Shown here: positions 55,060-63,510 of the stretch, one piece after another
How the letters are laid out: each line of letters opens with the position of its first letter
How positions within the stretch are numbered: the stretch's first letter is position 1
Assembly: GCA_016490735.1 (NCBI GenBank)
Contig: JAEMWC010000078.1
Coordinates: forward strand, 857,501 to 921,500
DNA from: Pachyseris speciosa
Taxonomy: Eukaryota > Cnidaria > Anthozoa > Scleractinia > Pachyseridae
DNA length: 64,000 nt
Reading direction: 5' to 3'
Position numbers and translations under genes: made by a program
Notes under the pieces: model-generated
The model's input: the letters and a program-made list of their open reading frames with translations, nothing else
What the model was told of the DNA's origin: nothing
Databases searched by the model: none

Positions 55060-55650
55060 GTTTCTAAGGGAAGCAAGTCTCCTTTCAATTTTCTTGGAAA
55101 TCAAACAAATAAAAGGTTTTAAAACAAATGAAGGGCCCATGCAGAACTGCTGTAACCTACTGAAGCGGGTGGCAAACGGCTTCAACGTCATTCAATGTGC
55201 GCGATAAAAAAAATGTTGAATGGATATTGAAGCAAAGTTTAAACGCTTTTAATTACGTCACCTTCGTTAAATAAAGAATATTGTATTGTATTGTATTGTA
55301 AACTCATTCAACATCGATTCAACTTCTATTCAACATGTTTCAAAACTGTTGAAATATGATGCCAAACGGTTTCGACATAACTGTTCAACAAAATCGAACA
55401 GATGTTCAAGCAAATGATGACCTACAATTCCATTAAAAAGCATTACTTTGGTTTCTTTTTCACTTGGTTTTGATTCTTTTGGAAGAAATACGAGGCCAAA
55501 ATACTGAAGCACAGCACGGTGTGTTCTCTGGGTTTTCCCTGATACATATACATGTATGTGTCCAGTGACATACTGTTTGGCTGAAAAATGAAAAACGGAT
55601 CAAAACAGCAAGAGGTCTGTGTCCTCTCGCATGGACATATTTTCGACATT
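55060..55650. other. No gene; TTCAAC-rich repeat and (TATTG)n
   Basis: A short TATTG microsatellite (about 55274-55291) follows AATAAAGAA, resembling a LINE or SINE 3' tail. From 55180 to 55420 the motif TTCAAC and its complement recur (CATTCAACATCGATTCAAC and others). No supported ORF. Confidence 0.5.
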
Positions 55651-56156
55651 ACTGTAGTAACATATAGATTTAGCCAAGTCTAAAAGCGGAGCTCCACGAT
55701 TATTTTTTTTACTGGTATTGAGCAATTTCGCATGCCTTTCCTTGCGCCAATATTTTAAGTTAAGAGCAGTCAACAGGAGTTGACTGTCGTTTAAAAACCT
55801 CAAAACGTTAAAACATTACAAGAAAACAATACACGACACCTACGTTTGTTCGAAAACAAATTTAACAATCAAAAAAACGATCAAACATTTTTATCCAACA
55901 TTATGTTTGACCGTTTAGCCACCTCTCTCAACTTTTCATTTCATGCTTAAATGGCTTTCCATGTTAGATCTAAATCAAACATTTTTATCCAACATTTTGC
56001 ATTACGAAGAAATGTTTGATTCTTTAGCCATTCCAACCAACAAACGTGCACAGCCGGTAAAAACCAACCAAATGAACCACCTAAAGTTGAAATTTGATCA
56101 TCGCAGTTATGAACACTACTTAAGCAGTAGTGAAAATAAAGCCTGATAAAAAGTCA

Positions 56157-56228
56157 GGCTTTTGGGGGATTCGAACCCACGACCTCTGCGATACCAGTGC
56201 AGTGCTCTACCGACTGAGCTAACAAGCC
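56157..56228 (-). tRNA. tRNA-Thr(GGT)-like, SINE copy 1
   Basis: 72-nt cloverleaf: acceptor GGCTTGT with AAAAGCC (one mismatch), D arm GCTC/GAGC, anticodon loop CTGGTAT (anticodon GGT) with one mismatched pair at the loop, T loop TTCGAAT with one mismatch in the stem. Box A (TAGCTCAGTCGG) and box B (GGTTCGAATCC) match Pol III consensus. A T5 run follows within five bases. Probably a SINE head rather than a working tRNA gene. Confidence 0.6.
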
Positions 56229-56406
56229 ATCTGGGAGCTGGTCATTTTGTTGGTTTGTAATATACCCCGTGAGTGGTGAATATATGAGAATGAACATATG
56301 AAAATCATATATTTGAACTGTGGATTAATGATTAAATATCTGACTGATCATCGCAGTTATGAACACTACTTAAGCAGCAGTAAAAATAAAGCCTGAAAAA
56401 AATTCA

Positions 56407-56478
56407 GGCTTGTAGGGGATTCGAACCCACAACCTCTGTGATACTGGTGCAGAGCTCTACCGACTGAGCTCTCAAGCC
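56407..56478 (-). tRNA. tRNA-like, SINE copy 2 (degenerate anticodon arm)
   Basis: Same layout as copy 1, with box A and box B present, but the anticodon stem is badly mismatched and the anticodon is not reliable (loop region CCAGTAT, lacking the usual T before the anticodon). The acceptor has a mismatch. A T7 run follows at once on the minus strand. Confidence 0.5.
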
Positions 56479-56596
56479 ATCTGGGAGCTGGTCGTTTTGT
56501 TGGTTCGTAATATACCTATGAGTGGTGAACATGTGAGAATGAACATATGAAAATCATATATTTGAACTGCAGATTAATGATTAAATAAATAATGAT

Positions 56597-56668
56597 GGCT
56601 TGTTAGCTCAGTCGGTAGAGCGCTGCACTGGTATTGCAGAGGTGGTGGGTTCAAATCCCCTACAGGCC
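56597..56668 (+). tRNA. tRNA-Thr(GGT)-like, SINE copy 3 (best folded)
   Basis: The acceptor GGCTTGT pairs with ACAGGCC (one G-T wobble), the D arm is GCTC/GAGC, and the anticodon stem CTGCA/TGCAG is perfect around CTGGTAT (anticodon GGT). The T arm GTGGG/CCCCT has one mismatch and one wobble. The T loop is TTCAAAT. A T7 run starts five bases downstream. It lies in an inverted unit relative to copies 1 and 2. Confidence 0.65.
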
Positions 56669-56925
56669 TGGATTTTTTTCAGGCTTTATTTTCACTTCTG
56701 CTTAAGTAGTGTTCATAACTGCGATGATTAGTCACATATTTAATCATTAATCTGCAGTTCAAATATATGATCTTCATATATTCATTCCAACCACTTGAAC
56801 CACTTAAATAAGTAAGCTTCAGTAAAGTAAAAACAAGCATCTGCAAAAATAGTGAACGTTTTTTTTCCAAAGAAAGAGCTTCTTCCACAGAGTTTGAGCT
56901 ACTCGTTCCTCCCATTAATCGTGCT

Positions 56926-57376
56926 CTTTGGGTTATCACGAAGTCTGATTATTATTCTAGTGCTACTGCCCTTTGCACTACACTTGGCTGGGATGACCTT
57001 TCTACCAGAAGGAAGAAATTCAAAATGAAACTTATGTTTAAAACGTTTAATAATTAGACTCCGGAGTACCTTCAAGGCCTGTTCAAACCATTCAGCTCCT
57101 ATTACGAACTAAGAGATAAGGATTGCAAATTCACTCTGCCCAAGCCCCGCACTGATTACCTGAAACGCAGTTTTTGCTACAATGGGGCATTGTTATGGAA
57201 TAATCTTCCTCAAAAAGTGAGAGCGACTAAATCCTTCAATCGTTCAAACGCGAGATTAATCACCCTATGTCTACCTCACACTCCCACATAGCAGACATGT
57301 AAATCAGTTTTTATTTTTATCTTTGTACTGATGTTTTTACCGTGTATAAAGAAAGTCTATGTATGTATGTATGTAT
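56926..57376 (+). mobile_element. 5'-truncated CR1/Jockey-type LINE (LINE I) with TATG tail
   Basis: The plus-strand insert in R1 copy 4 ends in ATGT/TATG repeats (57357-57376), a microsatellite 3' tail. It encodes the last part of a LINE ORF2: PEYLQGLFKPFSSYYELRDK, FTLPKPRTDYLKRSFCYNGA and LWNNLPQKVRATKSF, typical of the C-terminus of CR1/Jockey RT proteins. One in-frame stop precedes PEYL. No clear target duplication. Confidence 0.8.
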
Positions 57377-58085
57377 GCCAGTGAACTGTTATGTGACCTT
57401 TCTTGGTGAGATGTAAGATGCCACGGTAAAATGAACGCCCTTGAAGCGTGGAATTATTTTGTTTTCAACCACACAATCGATCCAAGTTTGAAGCTTCTCC
57501 TGAGAAAAAGTTTTCGCCCTTCCTTTGATTTTAATGCTTTTTACATGAGTTTAAAGGCAAACTTCAATCAAAGAAGATGAAGTTGTTTTGCTCAAAATGA
57601 AGAAACCAACTGAATGTGAAATTACCAGCTGCAGAAAGCGCGCGAAAAATTAAGCCTCGATTTGGTTTGGGTGTCCCACATCTGGCTTGAGCCTGCTATA
57701 ATATCGAAAGCAAGTACCTGGTCAGCGGTCAACTTAAAAAAAATCAGCTGACCTCGATGACATCTTAACTTGAGCCCGTGATATGGTCACGTGACACTGG
57801 TCAGCGGATACCTTCTTTTGACAGGTGTCAATTACCTATAAGATGGATGTCCAGTATCAAAGCCGTACGCCATAAACAAGTTGGTCAGCTGGGCCAGGTG
57901 GAGTATGGCTGCCATGTTGGATTATTATGATTATTACGATATTATTAATTATGGGGCAACTCCGTCGTGGTCATTGTTGTCGTGCGGTGACACCCGCGAG
58001 CAATACTGCTACCCATGATTACCATGAGAAAAGCAGTTGACGGTTTCTATAGGTATGGTGCTACGGATCTCCGGATCTCCGCTAA

Positions 58086-60720
58086 TAAGTGAGAGTAACC
58101 ACATAACTTTATAAGAAATTACCAATGATAGACAACAGTACACGTATTATAATAAATCTTAGTAAGGTACTCAGACTTTTTAATGAAATGGCAGTTTACT
58201 CTCAATCCGTTTTTTCCCGCGTCCATTCAGAGCATAGTCAAAATCAGAAAGATCATGCATCACTCAGATGAGTTGATTTCGCCCAAAAGTTAAATTACAA
58301 GGGGAAGTAAAAGCTTATAAGCATCCCACATCCTGCATCCAGTGAGATGGACCACTGGGCCGCGGGCCTCCCTTTTAGCAAAGCCCTGGCAAAGTTCCCA
58401 CCAAGTGAACTCCAAGGTGTGGCATTTGTGCAGTTGTTGCGACATATTCCCACGGAGGAGCACGATCGTAAAAATACTATTCTTTCACCCACTCGCCAGA
58501 ACCAGTAAGGTGGTGTGTTGTGACCATTTCATTTGACGGCGATTCAAGCCTTATTACAACAGCAGAAGTTGTTTCCTGTTCACTATTCTCACCAGCACTT
58601 GTCTCTTCAGTGTAGTCAAGATGGCTGGGTATTATCTTGGAGCTGAAAAAATTGAAGATATTTGTAGGACCAGCCTCCTCTTCATAAGCATTTACAGTGT
58701 ACCCAGCCGATCTTTTGGGCTTTATTTCGAACACTTTGCTGGTTAACACTCTTCCCATATTGTTGTCACCACTCCCTCATCTGAGCAACATCTATTGTTG
58801 AGAGTTTTCATTTCGTTAAAAACTTAGCCATCTCTGGCAAATCTACAAAGCTATTGGCACAGCGTGGTCTGTTGTAATAGCTTTTGCTTGAAGTGTAGTT
58901 GTTAGAGCTACACTGTGATAGCCTTTTCAAGAGATCTCGAGAAGCTGCGGAAGTCCAGCACTTGAGGAGTGTCTATGGAGCCTCCTCTCATCTCAGCGAA
59001 GAAATTATATTCGACTATATTTTCCACATGCAATGTAAGTAGACTGTGAAGGTCAACTTTAGAAAGAAATGGAGGGTTTATTTTCACTAAGAGCCGTTAT
59101 AAGCCTTTGCTTGTGAAGACAAAGTGCCAATTGTGGGCACTTGGTTGGCCTTGAAAATCCTGGTATGAAGAAATGTATTCTGGGTTCAAGCCAGTTATTT
59201 AATCTGCAAGGGAATAAAGATCACGCTCTTTTGGATCTGCCATAACATGGTATAAAAGAAATCGTGATCTTGTCATGTTTTAAACCTTGGAACCTTGACA
59301 CATCGTTCACTGTGACAAATATTAAACATATCCACTGCTGATGATTGATAAATAACTCTAGATAACTGTAAACCACTAGTAGAGTGGAGACACTTTTAAA
59401 ACCAGCGTTTAAAAAATAGAAATTGTTGTATTTTCTTAAAGGGGCAGTGTCGCGATGTACCATCACTTTAAAAAGCTTAAAACTGCCAATGCATCAATGG
59501 AAACCTTAAAATAATGGTGTAGTTTTGTTGCCAAAGACTGTAGTACTGCATTGACACCATAAACGTCTGTATTCCATGTAAGATGACGAGGATGGAAATG
59601 GATTGAAATTTGAAAAAACTTGCCAGTTTTTTCAAAATTTCAAGCTATGTATTGAAAAATCACAAAAAAAAATTATTATGGTTAGCTCTTCCTCCTAAAA
59701 TTTTTAACCCTAGGATTTGCTTTTGGATTAAAGCCAAAAAGCATAGCGGAGCCTGGAGCTCTTGACCAATTTCCCGGGAGCCCTGGAACCCTCTTTATTT
59801 TGGTATGGAGCCACAGAGTCCTGCTATTTTGAGTCCGGAGCCCTGGGCCCTAAACCCCTTTGGGACCCTGATTTACGCTGATAATGGCCGTGTTTTCAGG
59901 AGGTGGTTTTCTCGCTTTAAATATTCCTTGAGGTGATTTGTTTACCAACCATGTTAAGCAGCTTAATTTGTGTGTTACCGCAACAGCACTTTATTCGTTT
60001 TATTCGCGCAATAACACGACAGATGGCGGGAAACAAAGACCCATGCAAATATGTTATTCTCATGTTTATAGCTGTACTATAGCGCTTGTTCCACTATCGA
60101 AGGAGGAGGGTTCAGCAAAAGCTCCGGTCGCTTGCTATTCGAAGTCAGAGAAGAATTGAAGCCTAGCTGTTTCTTTCAGAGAATGTTAGAAGATCTAAAC
60201 GTCGGTCAAAAAAAGGCAATCTGTTTGGGTTTTAGAGCGGCCTCAGTTTTGGTTAGAAAGCATGGTTTTTACTTCATGCTAATCAGGCTGCCAAGTTGGA
60301 AAAATCATGGGACCATGTGCGATTATTTTTTAGCCTCAAACTCAGTCTTTTGCGTTTGCAGTGACACAATCAGCAACCAAATGAAAAGCCACCCACATCT
60401 AATTTGAAGACTGTGGCAAATAGAATTTAAGCAGTAGAGGACTTTTTCCGAGTTTACATAGCCTCATCTAAACATGAGTGGGGTTGGGAGAATTAGAGAC
60501 AGTTATGCAAACCCGAGATGCAGTCGAGGGTCTGCAGTAGTTTCGAGTTGAAAATTTGTGGCAAGCGCCACTGACTGCCATGCAGATGAAAGCTAATTTA
60601 GCTCCTAAAGTTTGCAGAAAAGTACCGAAAACTCGGCGAAAACTTGGAGATTCTGTAAGGAAAGAAAGTCACTGTGCTTGATCGCAGTAGTAGGAGGTGA
60701 GCATAATTAGCCGGATTTTG
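58086..60720. other. No recognised gene
   Basis: Short frames only. A 93-codon minus frame at 58477-58758 (MGRVLTSKVFEIKPKRSAGY onward, Ser/Thr/Glu-rich) could be an exon but has no recognised motif. Around 59753-59850 the segment GGAGCC(C)TGG recurs four times with decay. Confidence 0.4.
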
Positions 60721-60760
60721 GCCTTCCCCTGCCTTCCCCTGCCTTCCCCTGCCTTCCCCT
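60721..60760. repeat. 10-bp tandem repeat, four units
   Basis: GCCTTCCCCT four times, then a variant that runs into CTTCCTGCATAATAATAAG. That segment recurs at about 60785 and 60827 with changes (CTTCCTGCATATTAATTAAG, CTTCCTCCATACTAATGAG). Confidence 0.9.
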
Positions 60761-61380
60761 GCCTTCCTGCATAATAATAAGTGTCTTCCTGCATATTAAT
60801 TAAGCGTCTAGGTAAAAATGCCTTCCTCCATACTAATGAGCGTCACTCTAGTTCAATAGCAACAATAGACCTGCCCAAACTTGCCCGATTTCTTTTAACC
60901 CTGATTGGTTCATGTAGAATGTATTACGTGTTCAAAATAAAAGCGGGTAGATTTCGAAAGCGCTATCGTTCTTGCAATCGCTTTGCTAAGGAAATTTTAT
61001 ATCCGAGATTATCGTTCAATTTTCCAAAAGTGTTAACAGTTTCGCCTATAAAAATAAAATTCGACTTAGCTAACTTTAACTTTTCCGCTCCGTTAGTCAC
61101 TAATTATTCAAAACTAGTGATCCAAACTACCCTATATTTGCATACAAACTCTAAAGTATAAAAGCCCATGGGAGAACCTTCTACCATTCAACAACAACAA
61201 TAGATGGCTTAAGTTGTTTGGAACGATCAATATAAACACGCGACTAATATGAATTACACGTTTCTTGAGTGACAAACATAAACTTTATTGCCTTTTCTCA
61301 GGGAATACAGAAACAATACAGAAAGTGATTTGAAATGAATAAACGTCAGTCATCCCCTTGAACTTCGTGTGGAGGAAAAA
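60761..61380. other. No recognised gene; possible flank of the virus-like module
   Basis: A 126-codon plus frame (60781-61161) is Lys/Arg- and Phe-rich with no motif. TATAAAA occurs at 61158-61164 without a convincing ORF after it. On the minus strand, AATAAA at 61284-61289 lies about 95 bp after the stop of the next gene and may be its polyadenylation signal. Confidence 0.4.
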
Positions 61381-62028
61381 TCAATCGTCTTCATCTTCAC
61401 TTGGAAGATAATGACTCTTCTTAAAAGTTTCTGAATCAATGTGTTTCACTGCGTGACAATCAGCGCAGCAAATAAATCCATCCGTCGAGTGTTTACGATC
61501 AACAGGAATTTTGCATGCGCAAATCGGACAAATCTTATAACCATCATGCCAGTGGCATCTTGGCCATTTCACTACTGCAGTTTGGTAGATGTTTTCTCCG
61601 TTACAATGGTAGCAAGAGCCTTTTCCTTGACGCAAAATCTCTGGACTTGCGCTCTCTTCAGAACATTCAACGTCTGAATTTCCTTCATGTTCCAGATCAG
61701 AGTTTTCGGTCTCTCTGTCATCTTCAACATCACCACTTTCGGAAACCATTTCTTCATCACCAGCTTCGCCGTCTTTATCTCGATAGGCTCGTTCTTTTTC
61801 CATAAGCTCAGCCAAAGCTTTCTTATTCTTTATATAACGTTTATTAATTCCTAATTCTGCCAACCCGGCTATAAATGTTTTGAGGGCACGGGGTTTGGAA
61901 ACATCATCGTTATAAGGGAGTAACACAGATTCAACCAGCTCTGAGATGTTGGTCACTGGTATTATTCTCTGGTTTCGAAGTAACTGTCCATGAGGTGTCC
62001 AAAACAAGATGTCCTTGGAAGCCGCCAT
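61381..62028 (-). CDS. Virus-like module gene 3: conserved protein with C-terminal zinc-binding region
   Basis: The 215-codon frame starts MAASKDILFWTPHGQLLRNQ, has an acidic middle (ESGDVEDDRETENSDLEHEG) and a Cys/His-rich end: CYHC, CHWHDGYKICPICACK, then CCADCHAVKH. The N-terminal wording matches an uncharacterised protein family that I associate with Polinton/adintovirus-like insertions in cnidarians; its function is not known to me. The frame stays open for 53 more codons upstream (to about 62187, acidic) with no ATG, so the Met at 62028 may be a default start after loss of the real one. A possible polyadenylation signal lies at 61284-61289. Confidence 0.6.
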   Translation of the reverse strand: MAASKDILFWTPHGQLLRNQRIIPVTNISELVESVLLPYNDDVSKPRALKTFIAGLAELGINKRYIKNKKALAELMEKERAYRDKDGEAGDEEMVSESGDVEDDRETENSDLEHEGNSDVECSEESASPEILRQGKGSCYHCNGENIYQTAVVKWPRCHWHDGYKICPICACKIPVDRKHSTDGFICCADCHAVKHIDSETFKKSHYLPSEDEDD

Positions 62029-62257
62029 GCTGTGTAATAAATCGGAGGCTTGTTGTCTGGAAACGGCTTGGGAAAGTCCTTCTAAAACATCTTTAATTCG
62101 AGGTTCCTCGTCATCACTTTCCTCTTCACTTGTGTTAGTGTTCTCATAATCACTCTCTTCCTCTTGATCCCAATCGACCCTTTCTCTTCATCATATTGAC
62201 CAGCGCTCACTAACGACAAGAACCAACTGAACACACTACAAAGTAGTTCGCGTTTTT

Positions 62258-62590
62258 TTATAACATAAGGGGCCCAAAGCTAGTTACAACTGGTATCAAC
62301 AAATCTTGAATAAAGCCTCCACCCTCTTGAGCAAGGGTTTTCTTCTTTGTCTTGTAAGGAATACTTGGCTCAGCAAGATTAAGAATGGCATCCTTGAATG
62401 GAATCATTTTACGCTTATCTGCTTCAGAGACTGGAATATTTCCACGAAGCACATTATAAATAATTTGCACTAATGCGTGCATCTGTTGTGGAGTGGCTGT
62501 TTCTAGGAGAAACTGACGCTGATGTTCAGGGCAACAAGTTAAGAGTTCAAGGAAACCGTGATTGTTCTTTACTACTCGAGACATGATCAT
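62258..62590 (-). CDS. Virus-like module gene 2: small basic protein with hydrophobic end
   Basis: The 110-codon frame starts MIMSRVVKNNHGFLELLTCC, contains a helical NVLRGNIPVSEADKRKMIPF, basic KTKKKTLAQEGGGF, and ends in a hydrophobic IQDLLIPVVTSFGPLML. This layout (helical domain, basic linker, Gly-Gly, hydrophobic tail) is that of small proteins encoded next to pX-like genes in adintovirus- or Polinton-type elements, perhaps virion components. The role is inferred from neighbours. It starts 32 bp after the stop of gene 1 on the same strand. A second Met lies two codons in. Confidence 0.6.
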   Translation of the reverse strand: MIMSRVVKNNHGFLELLTCCPEHQRQFLLETATPQQMHALVQIIYNVLRGNIPVSEADKRKMIPFKDAILNLAEPSIPYKTKKKTLAQEGGGFIQDLLIPVVTSFGPLML

Positions 62591-62622
62591 AGAATGAATT
62601 AAGGATAGTAGGCGCCAGTAGT

Positions 62623-63051
62623 TTATAGAGAGCCCAGCTCAAAGTCGTCTTGGTCTTGATCCAACACAACTGTTTTACGTTTCTTCCCTGGAGGTAAACC
62701 ACGAAACTGCACTTTTCTTTTTGTAGAACTCTGACCACTCCCAGCCTGAGATACTAGATCACCAATAGCTTCCCTACTTCGCTTTGCAAGCGCTGTGTTA
62801 ACATGATCTCCATCCAGAACATCTTGAGCGACTTGAACACCTGTTTGTAGTGCCTTTTTGCCGAGTACCTTAGCACCTTGTTGTAAATGAGGCATTGCCC
62901 AACGAAACAAACCTTTAAATATGGAACCTAAGCCATATCCCTGCTGAAATCGGGATCCGTGGAAAGCCGGTAAATTACCTCCTTTTTGCTTAGCTTGGTT
63001 TAGATAATAATCTTCATACAACTTGGTATTTGGAATGTAAAGTTTCTTCAT
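62623..63051 (-). CDS. Virus-like module gene 1: pX-like minor virion protein
   Basis: 142 codons from MKKLYIPNTKLYEDYYLNQA. The frame is open 14 codons further upstream, but this Met is preferred because family members start with this wording. A Gly-rich GLGSIFKGLFRWAMPHLQQG segment follows, then GAKVLGKKALQTGVQVAQDV, and a basic end with PPGKKRKTVVLDQD. The GLGSIF-type amphipathic segment followed by a basic tail recalls adenovirus pVI/pX-like core or minor capsid proteins as described for adintoviruses. No break seen. TATAAAG lies 75 bp upstream on the same strand. Confidence 0.6.
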   Translation of the reverse strand: MKKLYIPNTKLYEDYYLNQAKQKGGNLPAFHGSRFQQGYGLGSIFKGLFRWAMPHLQQGAKVLGKKALQTGVQVAQDVLDGDHVNTALAKRSREAIGDLVSQAGSGQSSTKRKVQFRGLPPGKKRKTVVLDQDQDDFELGSL

Positions 63052-63124
63052 TTCTACTCTGACGAAAATGAAGTGTAAGCAACACTTTCCCAAACTCGAA
63101 TGACATACTTTCTCCAGTGTCTCG

Positions 63125-63131
63125 CTTTATA
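63125..63131 (-). promoter_or_regulatory. TATA-like box for virus-like gene 1
   Basis: TATAAAG on the minus strand, about 75 bp before the Met at 63051. Position fits a core promoter; not confirmed. Confidence 0.4.
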
Positions 63132-63156
63132 TTGATTTCAATATAGTAATAGAGCA

Positions 63157-63421
63157 AAAGAATTGAGAAGGAGGGAAAACAAAAGAATTGAGGAGGAGGA
63201 GGAGAGAAAACAAAAGAATTGAGGAGGAGGAGGAGGAGGAGGAGAAGGAGGGAAAACAATAGGAGGAGGAGGAGGAGGGAAAACAAAAGAATTGAGGAGG
63301 AGGAGGAGGGAAAACAATAGAATTGAGGAGGAGGAGGAGGGAAAACAATAGAATTGAGGAGGAGGAGGGAAAACGATAGAATTGAGGAGGAGAAGGAGAA
63401 GGAGGAGGAGGAGGAGGAGGG
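63157..63421. repeat. (GGA)n-rich purine microsatellite between divergent genes
   Basis: Blocks of GGA/GAG repeats alternate with a GGAAAACAA(A/T)AGAATTGA unit about nine times. All purines lie on the plus strand. The frames seen here (Pro/Ser/Leu-rich on the minus strand) are by-products of the repeat, not genes. Confidence 0.9.
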
Positions 63422-63510
63422 AAAACAATAGAATTCTGGTGGCTGAAACCTATATCATTGTGAAACATTACACATTTTGTCAGTTGAAGTTAAGCTTCAA
63501 TTCAGTTGAC

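Larger units (their letters stand above)
56092..56790. repeat. Cluster of three tRNA-derived SINE units (two direct, one inverted)
   Basis: A unit of about 250 bp starts TGATCATCGCAGTTATGAAC at 56095 and again at 56345. A third lies inverted, with the same segment complemented near 56710-56729. Each holds a tRNA-Thr-like block, a hairpin (AAAGCCTGA with TCAGGCTTT) and an AT-rich part with GAATGAACATATGAAAATC. The inverted copy makes a potential stem of more than 150 bp with its neighbour. Confidence 0.85.
55651..58085 (-). repeat. R1 repeat copy 4 (inverted, split by SINE cluster and LINE I)
   Basis: Read on the minus strand: the left end TATTAGCGGAGATCC near 58085, the AACATGGCAGCCATACTCC segment near 57907, the TCACGTGACCATATCAC segment near 57790, the part around 57480-57380, the part at 56925-56790, and the right end at 55700-55651 (AAAAGCGGAGCTCC inverted). 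LINE I (56926-57376) and three tRNA-like units (56092-56790) interrupt it. Confidence 0.75.

Noticed and set aside
56157..56668. Three functional tRNA-Thr genes
   Set aside because: All share a T-stem mismatch, copy 2 has a broken anticodon arm, and the blocks sit inside a repeated 250-bp unit, so SINE heads are more likely.
63127..63468. Pro/Ser/Leu-rich minus-strand ORFs as proteins
   Set aside because: They are translations of the GGA/TCC microsatellite in different frames.
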